Positions 9,272 through 18,931 of a stretch of DNA of 64,000 bases are shown here, piece by piece (positions within the stretch are counted from its first letter, which is position 1; the number at the start of each line of letters is the position of its first letter). The notes under the pieces were generated by a model that worked only from the letters and a program-made list of their open reading frames with translations, had not been told where the DNA came from and did no database searches. The DNA is taken from the NCBI GenBank assembly GCA_001541255.1, contig LNQR01000034.1, positions 23,426 to 87,425 of the forward strand, given 5' to 3'. A program made the position numbers and the translations under genes. The DNA comes from Candidatus Magnetominusculus xianensis (GTDB lineage: Bacteria; Nitrospirota; Thermodesulfovibrionia; Thermodesulfovibrionales; Magnetobacteriaceae).

Positions 9272-10720
9272 CTAATGCTCCTCTCTTTCGTAAATATCGT
9301 TGAATCGTATAATGTCATCTTCATTAAGATACTCGCCGTTTTGAACCTCGATGACCTCAAGCGGGATTTTCCCCTTATTTTCAAGTCTGTGAAGGGTGGT
9401 CTTTGGCACGTAAATGGATTCGTTGGCGTGGACAAAGAGTTCTTTTTCGCCCAGGGTTACTTTGGCCGTGCCGCTGACGACAACCCAGTGTTCAGACCTG
9501 TGCATGTGCATTTGCAGACTCAGAGAATGAAGTGGATTCACTATCAGGCGTTTAATCTGGTAGCGGTCGCCCTTGCCCATGAGTGTATAGCTTCCCCATG
9601 GCCTGTACGTGGTAACGTGTTCATTTATCTCCTGTCGCCCCAGCTCTTTTAACTGGGATACAACGTTTTTTACCTTCTGCGCGTGCCCTCTCTTTGATAC
9701 AAGGACAACGTCGTCTGTCTCAACGACGAGGCAGTCTTCCATGCCCAGAGTAACGGTCAACCTCTTATTTGCCAGTACCATTGAGTCTTTTGTGTCGATG
9801 GCAATGACATCTCCTGTTGTGGCATTGCCTCCGGTGTCTTTTTCTAATATCTCAAAGATTGAATCCCACGAGCCTATGTCATTCCAATAGATGTCCAGAG
9901 GCATGGTGGCAATATTATTGGACTTCTCCATGATGGCGTAGTCGATAGAGATATTGGGCAGTGTGGCAAATATCTTGAGCATCTCGTCATAACTCTTATC
10001 GAACACCCTGCCGATTTCAGGCGCCCAGCGGCGGAATTCCTCTGCTATTACGCTGGGCTTGAAGATGAACATCCCAGAGTTCCAGTAGTGTTTGCCGCCT
10101 TCGATGTACTCAAGTGCGGTTTTATCGTCGGGTTTTTCTGTAAACTTCTCTACGCGGTAAATCTCCTCTGTCAGACCGCTAATGGTGAGGGATTGGTGTT
10201 CCCTTTTTATATACCCATAACCAGTTTCAGGGCGCGTCGGCATTATGCCAAATGTTACAATATATCCCTCAAGAGCTGCCTTCTCAGCGGCCTTTAAATA
10301 TTCGATAAAACGCTCCGGCGGAGAAATCACATGGTCTGAGGGACAGACAAACACGGTTTCGTCCTTAGCTGCGCCAAGATTATCCATACAGTACTTTACG
10401 CCGAGGGCTATTGCCGGTGCGGTATTCCTGGCGGTTGGCTCAAATACTATATGGCCCTTGCTGCTGACTTCGTGCCCGTCTGTCTTATGGCCCGCTGCCT
10501 TTGTTACAAGGGATTCCATGTCAGATTTTACATGGAATTTGTATTCTTTATTGGTCAGCACGATTATATCTTCGGGTGGTACGGCCAGGAGTACCCTTGC
10601 CATAGTTTCCTGCAGTAGCGACTGCTGGCCCTTTAACTTTATAAACTGCTTCGGATAACTCTTTCGGCTCAAAGGCCAGAGCCTAGTGCCAGAGCCACCT
10701 GCAAGTAACAATACCTTCAT
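9272..10720 (-). CDS. manC: Mannose-1-phosphate guanylyltransferase / mannose-6-phosphate isomerase
   Basis: Bifunctional enzyme making GDP-mannose for polysaccharide or glycan synthesis. The nucleotidyltransferase signature GGSGTRLWPLSRKSYPKQF is at residues 8-26, FVCPSDHVI follows, and a C-terminal cupin domain (SLQMHMHRSEHWVVVSGTAKV) supplies the type II isomerase activity. The 482-residue length fits the two-domain form. It lies among envelope-sugar genes, so its GDP-mannose may feed the neighbouring glycosyltransferases. Confidence 0.95.
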   Translation of the reverse strand: MKVLLLAGGSGTRLWPLSRKSYPKQFIKLKGQQSLLQETMARVLLAVPPEDIIVLTNKEYKFHVKSDMESLVTKAAGHKTDGHEVSSKGHIVFEPTARNTAPAIALGVKYCMDNLGAAKDETVFVCPSDHVISPPERFIEYLKAAEKAALEGYIVTFGIMPTRPETGYGYIKREHQSLTISGLTEEIYRVEKFTEKPDDKTALEYIEGGKHYWNSGMFIFKPSVIAEEFRRWAPEIGRVFDKSYDEMLKIFATLPNISIDYAIMEKSNNIATMPLDIYWNDIGSWDSIFEILEKDTGGNATTGDVIAIDTKDSMVLANKRLTVTLGMEDCLVVETDDVVLVSKRGHAQKVKNVVSQLKELGRQEINEHVTTYRPWGSYTLMGKGDRYQIKRLIVNPLHSLSLQMHMHRSEHWVVVSGTAKVTLGEKELFVHANESIYVPKTTLHRLENKGKIPLEVIEVQNGEYLNEDDIIRFNDIYEREEH

Positions 10721-10824
10721 TAAGGTCTATCCTCCAAATGTTTGCTTACTAAGCTGAGTCAAGCCAGATTCAGCCCTTACGTCCAATATTACCCCCACTT
10801 TGAAGAAAATAGCAAGCTGAGAAA

Positions 10825-12462
10825 CTATACTACTACAGACAAATCCTTATGAACAGGGGACTTTCGACCATCAAGGGCATAAATAGTTATTTTCTCGCTT
10901 TTACCCTTGATAGCTACAGAGCCTAAAGAACGTGTCAGGTAGTCCCCGCTGGACTTATCGAGGGTAGCGCTGCTTACGATAATTTTTGATTTAAACCCTT
11001 CAGTTTTCGTAAGGGTTTCAAGTCTTGAGGCAACATTTACACCATCCCCTATGACAGTGTAGTTAAGTCTGGACTTAGAGCCCATGTTTCCTGCTAACAC
11101 AATGTCTGTGTTTATCCCAATACCTATGTCAATCGGCGCAAAGCCCATTTGTTCTATTTCTCTGTTTAAACCACTTAGAGCCCCCACCATCTCTAAAGCC
11201 GAGTTAAGCGCCCTGTCAGCGTCATCTGGATTACTGATAGGAGCGCCATAAAGGGCCATTATAGCATCTCCTATATACTTATCTATAACACCGCCGTACC
11301 TTTCTATGATGGCGCTCATCTCGGTTATATATATGTTTAACAGGGTGAGGATTTGCTTTGGCGGGCGGTTTTCGCTTATCGTTGTGAAATTTCTTATATC
11401 AGAAAACAATATGGTTACCTCGCGTTCCTCGCCGCCAAGCTCGACTGCCTTTTTTAGCAGCTCATGGGCAACAGGCGCCGATACGACCTTTCCAAGCAAG
11501 TCGGCCACTAGCTCCTTTTCCTCAAGACCTGTACTCATGACATTAAAAGCCTCGGCAAGCTCACCTATTTCATCCTTGTGTCCTATCTGCACCCGATGGC
11601 TGTAGATACCCCTGGCAATTTCTCTAACACCATCCACAAGAGTACTTACTGGTCTGGTAACAGTTCGGGCTATGCGTAACGATACAAGGATTGAAAGAAG
11701 CAAGGTAAGGACAAAGAACACGTAAAGGATTTTTCTTAGCCTGTAATATGGTTTGAGGACTTCGTTCAGAGAGCGTTGAAGAACTGTAACTATCGAATAG
11801 CCTTTAGTTTTTTGCAAAGCAGCTATTGCCGTAACATATTTTTCATTTCCATCGTTTACTTCCAACGTATCCACAGCTTCGATGTTAATTTTAGAAATAG
11901 CCTTAAGCAGGGTTTGAGCGGCTTGTTTAGATAAAGTAGATGCGATGATTGACTGGGGCTCTGTCCTTTTAATATTCAAAATGGTTACATGAGCTAGTAT
12001 CAGTTTTTTTAACTCTAAAAGCAGATCATCATCTATAATAAATCCGGTACATAACCATGCAACAGGGTCTGGGGCAAGAAGAGGCACTATTGTAATCTGG
12101 TATATCTTCCCGTCTATTGTGACAATGGCTGATGCCTCGCCATTGGCCTCCGCCTCAGCCAACGCTTCTGGAATACGCACTGTATCGTTGACAATCTCAG
12201 GGTGCATCGTATTTGCTAATACAGAGTGTTCTAATGATATGAGCATAACCATATGAGCATTTATGCGTATTTTCAGGTTTTCCAGTACCGAGAGGATTGT
12301 TTCATGGTCGGAGGTTGTAACAGCATTTTTAAAAGCAAAATCCATGGACAGAAGATGTGTCATCTGTGCAAGCTGCCGGGCTCTGCTGTTCATCAGTTCG
12401 ATAAACACACGCCCCCCTACGGTGAGGTTTTCATATATCTGGGTCTTAGCGTTATCTATCAT
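10825..12462 (-). CDS. Membrane class III adenylate/guanylate cyclase with HAMP domain
   Basis: A 545-residue (as first ATG) nucleotide cyclase: extracytoplasmic sensor region to about residue 235, one transmembrane helix (ILYVFFVLTLLLSILVSL), HAMP, then a catalytic domain with TILFSDIRNFT and IGDAIMALYG, the two metal-binding aspartates of class III cyclases. A sensor of this design should have an N-terminal membrane helix as well. That helix is encoded directly upstream but in another frame, separated by a run of nine T (see the feature at 12463-12563). It is last in an operon after barrel and cupredoxin genes. Whether it makes cAMP or cGMP is not decided here; a protein with two cyclic-nucleotide-binding domains is encoded at 28258. 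Confidence 0.88.
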   Translation of the reverse strand: MIDNAKTQIYENLTVGGRVFIELMNSRARQLAQMTHLLSMDFAFKNAVTTSDHETILSVLENLKIRINAHMVMLISLEHSVLANTMHPEIVNDTVRIPEALAEAEANGEASAIVTIDGKIYQITIVPLLAPDPVAWLCTGFIIDDDLLLELKKLILAHVTILNIKRTEPQSIIASTLSKQAAQTLLKAISKINIEAVDTLEVNDGNEKYVTAIAALQKTKGYSIVTVLQRSLNEVLKPYYRLRKILYVFFVLTLLLSILVSLRIARTVTRPVSTLVDGVREIARGIYSHRVQIGHKDEIGELAEAFNVMSTGLEEKELVADLLGKVVSAPVAHELLKKAVELGGEEREVTILFSDIRNFTTISENRPPKQILTLLNIYITEMSAIIERYGGVIDKYIGDAIMALYGAPISNPDDADRALNSALEMVGALSGLNREIEQMGFAPIDIGIGINTDIVLAGNMGSKSRLNYTVIGDGVNVASRLETLTKTEGFKSKIIVSSATLDKSSGDYLTRSLGSVAIKGKSEKITIYALDGRKSPVHKDLSVVV

Positions 12463-12563
12463 AACAGTATCTATAAATACAATAGATACGAGTTGAACAA
12501 AACCAAGCAGAGTTAAAAAGAAAAAAAGTAGTCTTGAATTAAAACGACGAAAAAAAAAGTCAT
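12463..12563 (-). other. Out-of-frame membrane anchor of the cyclase (T9 run)
   Basis: Reading on from the cyclase ATG in the same frame upstream gives a basic segment (FFRRFNSR) and a hydrophobic helix (LLFFFLTLLGFVQLVSIVF), a typical first transmembrane segment, but no start codon before the stop at 12565-12567. An ATG at 12561-12563 overlaps the cupredoxin stop region and would open this frame if the T run at 12550-12558 had ten instead of nine T. Either the assembly lacks one T, the gene is mutated, or slippage at the homopolymer restores it. Confidence 0.7.
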
Positions 12564-12564
12564 A

Positions 12565-13242
12565 TCAGCGGTAAAGTCCCCCGCCACCCTCTAATAATGG
12601 TCCACGCCTTGAACGCCATTGTTGTGTAAGCTGTACTGTGAATTTAACATCGCTGTCATTGCTGCCAGTCACCGAGACCTTCACTTTTTGACCTTGTGAC
12701 TTCGGACCCATGGCTGGATGCCAAACAACTGCTTCGTATTGCCCCTCTGGCAAATTATTTATGACCGCTTTGCCATGAGAATCTGACCTTGCAAAATACG
12801 GTGTATCAACTACATATACATATGCCTTCATCCAGTCGTGTATATTACAGCCGATAACTACCACGCCAGGTTTGTCAAAAAGTATTTTGTTTTTGGTATT
12901 AGCCCCAGGAGGATACAAGGGAATTTCAAAGTTTTTTGCAGAAGAAAAAGAGTACACATGATGGCGTATTTTATCGTTGTTTGGAAATGTCACGGTAGTG
13001 CCCGCCTGCACAGCCGTCACATAGTCAATAAACTCTTTATCAACCTGATCTACAACCGCTTGCAGCGGTGCTTTTGAATCTCTCATGGAAGAAGATGCAG
13101 GAGTTACCGTTACAACTGCATATTCGACCGGTTTACCATCTTCACCGGCAACAAATGCTTTAAGACTTGCCCCATAACAGCAGGTTGCTGAAGCCGACAT
13201 CGTTATCACAATAAACATTATAAAAAAAATATTTCTCTTCAT
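12565..13242 (-). CDS. Exported cupredoxin-like protein
   Basis: A 225-residue protein with a signal peptide (residues 1-25) and a cupredoxin fold of the kind often annotated as methylamine utilisation protein. The type 1 copper ligands can be read: His94 or His95 (KIRHHVYSFS), Cys132, His135 and Met138 in VVVIGCNIHDWMKAYV. A C-terminal carboxypeptidase-regulatory-like stretch (GKAVINNLPEGQYEAVVWHP) follows. It lies between an outer-membrane barrel gene, 19 bases upstream, and the cyclase, whose probable ATG almost touches its stop. It may be a periplasmic copper or electron-transfer partner of the cyclase sensor domain; that link is inference. Confidence 0.8.
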   Translation of the reverse strand: MKRNIFFIMFIVITMSASATCCYGASLKAFVAGEDGKPVEYAVVTVTPASSSMRDSKAPLQAVVDQVDKEFIDYVTAVQAGTTVTFPNNDKIRHHVYSFSSAKNFEIPLYPPGANTKNKILFDKPGVVVIGCNIHDWMKAYVYVVDTPYFARSDSHGKAVINNLPEGQYEAVVWHPAMGPKSQGQKVKVSVTGSNDSDVKFTVQLTQQWRSRRGPLLEGGGGLYR

Positions 13243-13261
13243 GAAACCCTCATAGTTTTTA

Positions 13262-14197
13262 TTAATAGCTGTACATTAAAGCAAACTTTACTATGTTTTC
13301 ATAGTAATCCCACCCGTTGGCACGTCCCACGACATGTGAATAACCGGCATTCAGCGACATATGTCCGGTCAAGGCATAACTGGCCCCTATCGAAAACTGG
13401 TGAGCGAAACCATTCAGCTTATATGCCCACAGGGGCTGTCCATAATCATCATCATGAGCGGTTGCCTTGGCATATCCCTTTATAGTGTCAACATATTTCT
13501 TACCTGCTGAGGATACGAAATCACCGGTATTAAAAAAATAACCTGGAGTGATAACTAAACTGGGAGCGACAAGAAAATTAGCCGTCAGTGAAATCCTATG
13601 GCTGTTGAGATCGAAAACACGGCCAGAAGTGCCAGGGTCAGCAGCGCTGAGGTCTTTACCCCTTCTTGCAGTATACTGATACCCTGCCTGCAAGTCTACA
13701 CGTTCACTGACATACCCTCCGGCATTAACGCCAACCGTGTATATCATGCTGTCCCTGCTGCTGTCACTTACATCAAGATATGAAGCAGAGCCAGTCAGAG
13801 AAATCCATGGAATCTCGTGGCCTACGCCGAGCTTTTGCACTAAAGCAAACGAACCACCTGCTTGAACACTGTCCAATTTGTGGTATAAACTATATATCTC
13901 ACCAGAGACATCAACAGTAAGCCGCAATCTCGTGCGTTCTCCTAGCTGATAATATCTGCCAATGGATGCGGAAGGTATTGTTATAAAATCTCCTCTTCTT
14001 TCATCGGAGGCAAATGTATAATTTATATTATCCCTGTACTGGGCAGACAAATTGGCGTTCAATATCCAATCCGCCCATTCAGCATACGACGGGGAAGGGC
14101 ATACAAACACTGCTATCACTGCTATCATTGTGGTACAGGCTAATATCCAGAGGCTAAGAGACCTGATTTTCCCAAAACTCTTTAAGGTAAACACCAT
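13262..14197 (-). CDS. Outer-membrane beta-barrel protein
   Basis: A 311-residue protein with an N-terminal signal segment (ending near SYAEWADW) followed by alternating amphipathic strands, frequent aromatic girdle residues and a terminal Tyr (FALMYSY), the usual C-terminal barrel signal. No catalytic motif is visible. It is the first gene of the barrel-cupredoxin-cyclase operon. It could be a pore or a structural partner of the sensor system. The family is not recognised with certainty. Confidence 0.75.
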   Translation of the reverse strand: MVFTLKSFGKIRSLSLWILACTTMIAVIAVFVCPSPSYAEWADWILNANLSAQYRDNINYTFASDERRGDFITIPSASIGRYYQLGERTRLRLTVDVSGEIYSLYHKLDSVQAGGSFALVQKLGVGHEIPWISLTGSASYLDVSDSSRDSMIYTVGVNAGGYVSERVDLQAGYQYTARRGKDLSAADPGTSGRVFDLNSHRISLTANFLVAPSLVITPGYFFNTGDFVSSAGKKYVDTIKGYAKATAHDDDYGQPLWAYKLNGFAHQFSIGASYALTGHMSLNAGYSHVVGRANGWDYYENIVKFALMYSY

Positions 14198-14323
14198 CTT
14201 TGAACATCCCTCATAACATTAATAATCTGCTTATTAGCAACCTCGCAGTCATGCTATCATAAATCCAAATAATAAATCAAATAATTTTTTCGATGCTTTT
14301 TTCGATGCTCTGGCGCGGCCCTG

Positions 14324-15769
14324 TCATGACGCGGGCTTTTTCCTTAGCAAACCCTTCATAAAGAGTATCTCACCGAACGTAAAAGCCTTCTTAGCAAACA
14401 CCCCGTATATTGCAAGCGCCGCCGCCAAAACCATAAATTTCGGATAACGACCGGCAGAAAAATATATAAGCCCAAGCGCGATGCCCCCCCCTGCAATAGC
14501 TAAATAACCCCGTCTGAACAGCGGCGCAAGAGAGACTATCGACGACATATAATACAGATATATGCCTAAGTACAAGACATTTGACGCGAAAAAGGCAGCG
14601 CTTGCCCCATATGCACCGCTGAACTTTGTAAGTGGATAATACAACGCGCCGGAGAGTGTCAGGAGTATCAGATTTAATATAAACATATTGCGCTGTTTAT
14701 GCAGTATTATCAATAACGGCTCGAAGATATATATTAAAAAACTAAAATTAATACCCAGTATCATCAACCTCAGAAGCGCGGCAGAGCCGACATATTTAGC
14801 GCCAAAAAACAACATCACCAGCTCCTCGGCCATGACGAACCCTGCAATTGACAATGGAATAGTTACAATAAGTGTAAGTCGGCACGCCGTTGTTATCATC
14901 TGGTCTATCTGTTCCTTCTGGTAACTAATAGCGGTTAGGGAGGCAAGCACAGGATACAGGGCTACACTGAATGAAATGGGAAATACATTCAGCCTGTTTA
15001 CTACCCTGGCCGGGGCCTGAAAAAGCCCTATATCGTAGTCTGTCGTAAATGTTTTCAAAAAGAATACACCCAGATATGAGTATACCTGGATTAGTATCTG
15101 GTTTACCGCAAGAAAACCGCATTCTTTTATAAAATAAATCATCCTGCCTTTATCAAACTTGATGACAGGGCGTGCTCCTAATCTGGCAGCTAAGCCCCAC
15201 GATATACATAATCCTATTAGATTTGACAACATAAAGGCCAAAAATGCGGCATTAAAACCCATGTCAAAAAAGACCACCGCTGCCATAAACACCACAGACA
15301 GGAAAGAGATAACAAACGACACCAGTGTCTCATACTTGACCTTCTCAAAGGCAATAAACACAGAGGTGCAGACACTGTTCAGCGCCGCAAATGTGATTGC
15401 AAAGACGTTTATGGCAAGTGCCGGGAAATAAATGGCATCGACTTTAAAAATCACCAGCAGCACCATAGTAAAGACAAGTATGGGCGGGGCCAAAAGGCCG
15501 ATTAATGCTAACCCCTCTCCGGTAATTTCAGGGGCTTGCCCCTTGTCAATCGCAATATCTCTGACTAGTATCCTCTGCAAGACTAAAAAAAGCGGTAGGA
15601 CAGTCCAGCACGCCGCTATCAAAAACGAATAGACGCCAAACTCCTTGACCCCCAGGTACCTGGCCACAATCGCTACCAGAAGCAGTGAATTTATTACCTC
15701 GGCCATCCTTGAGGTAATAAACCATGCCGTGTTTGACGCTATTTTCTTTATCCGCTTAGTTTGATCCAT
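14324..15769 (-). CDS. Polysaccharide/lipid-linked oligosaccharide flippase (MOP superfamily, Wzx-like)
   Basis: A 481-residue integral membrane protein with 12-14 predicted helices. The N-terminal layout (NTAWFITSRMAEVINSLLLVAIVARYLGVKEFGVYSFL) is that of oligosaccharide-unit flippases, which move undecaprenyl-linked sugars across the inner membrane. It is followed downstream on the plus strand by a Wzz-like chain-length regulator and neighboured by a GT2 gene, which supports a role in surface polysaccharide assembly. The exact glycan is unknown. Confidence 0.85.
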   Translation of the reverse strand: MDQTKRIKKIASNTAWFITSRMAEVINSLLLVAIVARYLGVKEFGVYSFLIAACWTVLPLFLVLQRILVRDIAIDKGQAPEITGEGLALIGLLAPPILVFTMVLLVIFKVDAIYFPALAINVFAITFAALNSVCTSVFIAFEKVKYETLVSFVISFLSVVFMAAVVFFDMGFNAAFLAFMLSNLIGLCISWGLAARLGARPVIKFDKGRMIYFIKECGFLAVNQILIQVYSYLGVFFLKTFTTDYDIGLFQAPARVVNRLNVFPISFSVALYPVLASLTAISYQKEQIDQMITTACRLTLIVTIPLSIAGFVMAEELVMLFFGAKYVGSAALLRLMILGINFSFLIYIFEPLLIILHKQRNMFILNLILLTLSGALYYPLTKFSGAYGASAAFFASNVLYLGIYLYYMSSIVSLAPLFRRGYLAIAGGGIALGLIYFSAGRYPKFMVLAAALAIYGVFAKKAFTFGEILFMKGLLRKKPAS

Positions 15770-15833
15770 TGATCGATGGCTTTATTACTTTTAATTAACG
15801 GGGGCCATTACAGCGCCCTGTACGACCGGGACG

Positions 15834-16838
15834 CTATGTCGATGTGTTATATTTTTTTAGCAGGCCGTCTATAAACCCTTTAAACAATAAATACAGCTTC
15901 CCCGGACTTCTCTCATAGATTATAGTGCCTATGGCGATCCTTATAACCGTTGCAAACAGAGAGAGGTAGGCAAGGCTGGAGAAAGTGCCAATTTTCTTGA
16001 GGTACTCGAATATTAAAAACTGATTCCTTACCATATAGTAAAGCTCCTTGTCCCGAAGCCGTATACTCTTTCTGCCAAGTATTATTTTATCGCCGCCCGG
16101 CTTGAGTTTTTTTATGATAAGGCCCTCTTTGACCATAATAATGTTTGTATAAAGGGAGGCCATCAGGCCATATGCGAAATCGTCACACCAGCAGAAAAAC
16201 CTCCTGTCTGGATACCCTATCTCCTTAATAATATTACGGCTGATAAGAAGCCCCTCGAATGAGACAAAATTCTTGCTGGAGAATGTCTGATACTTCGCAA
16301 ACACGGCGTCTTTTATAACCTTTTGCCTTCCAGTGGCAAGGTCGATGTACTTGTTGTCCTCAAATACCTGTCCATCGGGATATACCCTTGAGGGCTGGAT
16401 ACATTCCCCTAGGGTCGAATATGACAGGAGTGTCTCCAGCGCGTGGAGTTTTGGCTCAACGTCGTCGTCCATAGTCCAAATCCAGTGGAATCCAGCCTCG
16501 TATGCCCTCTTGATTCCCTCGTAATATCCACCTGTGCCTCCGGTGTTTGAGTTCATCCTTATGTAGTGCAAGGTGGTGCCGCTTGCCCCGTGGTTTTTGG
16601 TTATCTCATACGGCTCAGACAGGTTTAAAGGGGGCAGTGTATCAATAAATCCCTGCCTTAAGAGTTCTGAAGGGGTGTCGTCCTGCGAGGCATTGTCTAT
16701 CAACCAGACGGCCTCAAGCGCCCTGGTCTGTTTCATCAGGGCACTCAGGCACTCACAAAGCAACGCCTTTCTGTTGTATGTCACAACGACGGCGCACACG
16801 CTAAGGGCGGCTGCCCCGCCGGAATCAAGCTCACTCAC
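15834..16838 (-). CDS. GT2 family glycosyltransferase (galactofuranosyl/rhamnosyltransferase-like)
   Basis: A 334-residue cytoplasmic GT-A transferase. The N-terminal nucleotide-binding part (CAVVVTYNRKALLCECLSAL, LIDNASQDDT) and the metal-binding DDD in WIWTMDDDVEP are visible. The NTGGTGGYYEGIKRAYEAGF segment resembles GlfT- and RfbF-like members. The C-terminus has one amphipathic or membrane-associated stretch. It is in the polysaccharide block and transcribed toward the flippase. The donor sugar cannot be told. Confidence 0.85.
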   Translation of the reverse strand: MSELDSGGAAALSVCAVVVTYNRKALLCECLSALMKQTRALEAVWLIDNASQDDTPSELLRQGFIDTLPPLNLSEPYEITKNHGASGTTLHYIRMNSNTGGTGGYYEGIKRAYEAGFHWIWTMDDDVEPKLHALETLLSYSTLGECIQPSRVYPDGQVFEDNKYIDLATGRQKVIKDAVFAKYQTFSSKNFVSFEGLLISRNIIKEIGYPDRRFFCWCDDFAYGLMASLYTNIIMVKEGLIIKKLKPGGDKIILGRKSIRLRDKELYYMVRNQFLIFEYLKKIGTFSSLAYLSLFATVIRIAIGTIIYERSPGKLYLLFKGFIDGLLKKYNTST

Positions 16839-16936
16839 ACACAGAAGATAACATATTTACGGCTGCCGTTACAACTTCATGGTGTAATATGTTAGAATCA
16901 CCTGTAGAATGATGCGGTAGCTCAGGAGGTATTGTA

Positions 16937-18931
16937 TTGGAATTACGCAGGTATCTGGAGATATTTAACAGAAGAAAGAGGATATTTTACTTCATACTTA
17001 GCGCCTCTGTGATACTGTCGCTGCTGATGCTGATTCTTATCAGGCCCACGTACAAGGCGTCTGCAAAGGTATTGATTACAAAGGCGGCCTTTGCAAATGG
17101 ATTGTTAGCGGGCTGGGGTCTGACCTCACAGACAACCGCAGCCTCTGATGACGTAAAGACTGACGTAGAGCTGTCAAGGGTAAAACCGCTGGCTCAGGCG
17201 GTTATTGATGAGTATAAGCTGAAGGGACTATTTGGCTCGCCGTTAAAGGCGGATGATTTTTTTGAGCCTTCTATTGCGGAGAATCTGTTTTCCCTGCCTT
17301 ATTCAGTTGTTAAGCAATATAAAGAGGCAGCCATCATAGAGATAAGCGCTGTATCACGGGACCCTGAACTGTCAGTCTCTATTGCCAACACACTATCAGC
17401 GCGTTATATTGAAGACACAGTAGAGCGGGTAAAGGCCGATTTCAAATCAGCAAGAGAGTCAATTGAGTCAAAACTTGAGTCAATCAGAGACGACTATTAT
17501 AAAACTCTTGCCCTCGCCACAGGTATAAAACTCAGAGATAAGACTGTCGATCTAACAAGTGAAACAACTAATCTTATCGAGACAATATCAACTCTGAAGA
17601 CAGACACCGAGACGGCAGACAAGGAGATTGCCCAATACGAAGCCGAAATATCAAAGGGTGTTAAACAATTAAAAGAACTCTCATTGTACAGAAAAGAGAC
17701 ATTTGAGATGACTACTAACTCAAGACTTGATATGTTGAAAATCACTCTCGACAAAAAGATTGCAGAACAGGCAAGCCAGAAAATCGACATAACAAAGGAG
17801 CATCCAAAGTATAAGGCCCTTAACGATGAGATAGAGGCGATAAAAAGACAAATGAGCGAAGAGGTTGAACTTGTCCTAAGCAGAGAGATTAAGTCGGTGA
17901 ATCCCTTGTACACTGATGTATCGAAAAGGATTATAACGAATTACATAAACAAGGAGGCAGTCCTTGCCAAAAAGATAGTAATGCATAAGTTTATGAAGCA
18001 ATATGAGGAAAAACTTATAAAAATACCGGTAAAGTACGAAGAGATTGCCCGCGTAGAGCCGGTGCTGGCGGCACAGAAGGAGATGTACATGAGGGTTAAC
18101 CAGTATGCCATACAAGCGGCTCTGGCTGAGTCCATGAACCTGTCAAAGTTAAAGATAATAGAGCGTGCCACAACTCCGAAGAAGAGATTTTACCCAAAGC
18201 GGGGACGCACACTGGTCTCAGCAGTTTTACTAGGCTTATTTCTGGGCACAGCGGCCATGTTTTTTACCGAGTACATGGACAATACCGTTAAGTCAAAGGC
18301 TGATATCTCAGCCCCTTCAAAACTCCTCGGGCGTATACCGCACTCAGAATACCTGAGAAATTATGATGCTTTTACCTCTCCCAGTTTCATAGAAGGCAAT
18401 TCCAAAGAAGTAGAGGCCATTAACGAGATTAAAGACAACATCTTCTATATCAACGGGGCAGCCTTACCCCTGATTGTAACAAGTCCGAAGAAAGGTGACG
18501 GCAAGACCTGTGCTGCGTCATTGCTTGCCATAGCGTATGCCAGAGAAGGGCGCAGGGTCTTACTTGCCGGTGCCAACGGACCTGCCGCGTTTTTCGGCAT
18601 GACTAAGGATATTTCAACCGTGCCAATATCAACAAGAGAACCGGGGCTTGAAGTACTGCTTGTGCCGGATATCGCAAAGGCTAATGAAGTCCTCAGCAAC
18701 CTGCGTGACGCATATGACCACATAGTTATAGATACCGGTTCAGTAATAGACTGTGCGGCGCTTGACGGCAGGGTTATCTGTGTAGTAGAGCCGTATAAGT
18801 ATGAAAAAGACACATTAGACAGGGTGCAGGGTTTAGCGCATTTCACTGGTTTTGTATTTAATAAAGACAAGTCACAAGAGAAACTGTTTGGCCTGAGTAA
18901 AAAACCGTCGGCTGCTAAAAACGCCTCATAA
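16937..18931 (+). CDS. Wzz-type polysaccharide copolymerase with degenerate tyrosine-kinase-like domain
   Basis: A 664-residue chain-length regulator. The start is TTG, chosen for the AGGAGGT six bases upstream. It has a transmembrane helix at about residues 18-38, a long periplasmic coiled-coil region, a second transmembrane helix near residue 425, then a C-terminal cytoplasmic BY-kinase-like domain. Walker A is readable (SPKKGDGKT). The Walker A' motif, normally with DxD, is changed to LLAGANG, and Walker B is IVIDTGSV. There is no Tyr-rich tail. The domain may bind nucleotide without being an active kinase. It overlaps the convergent SGNH gene by 17 bases. Confidence 0.88.
   Translation: MELRRYLEIFNRRKRIFYFILSASVILSLLMLILIRPTYKASAKVLITKAAFANGLLAGWGLTSQTTAASDDVKTDVELSRVKPLAQAVIDEYKLKGLFGSPLKADDFFEPSIAENLFSLPYSVVKQYKEAAIIEISAVSRDPELSVSIANTLSARYIEDTVERVKADFKSARESIESKLESIRDDYYKTLALATGIKLRDKTVDLTSETTNLIETISTLKTDTETADKEIAQYEAEISKGVKQLKELSLYRKETFEMTTNSRLDMLKITLDKKIAEQASQKIDITKEHPKYKALNDEIEAIKRQMSEEVELVLSREIKSVNPLYTDVSKRIITNYINKEAVLAKKIVMHKFMKQYEEKLIKIPVKYEEIARVEPVLAAQKEMYMRVNQYAIQAALAESMNLSKLKIIERATTPKKRFYPKRGRTLVSAVLLGLFLGTAAMFFTEYMDNTVKSKADISAPSKLLGRIPHSEYLRNYDAFTSPSFIEGNSKEVEAINEIKDNIFYINGAALPLIVTSPKKGDGKTCAASLLAIAYAREGRRVLLAGANGPAAFFGMTKDISTVPISTREPGLEVLLVPDIAKANEVLSNLRDAYDHIVIDTGSVIDCAALDGRVICVVEPYKYEKDTLDRVQGLAHFTGFVFNKDKSQEKLFGLSKKPSAAKNAS

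Noticed and set aside
16913..16945. GGTAGCTCAG motif resembling a tRNA D-arm
   Set aside because: No anticodon stem, T-arm GTTCGA or acceptor stem follows; the AGGAGGT is the ribosome site of the copolymerase gene.
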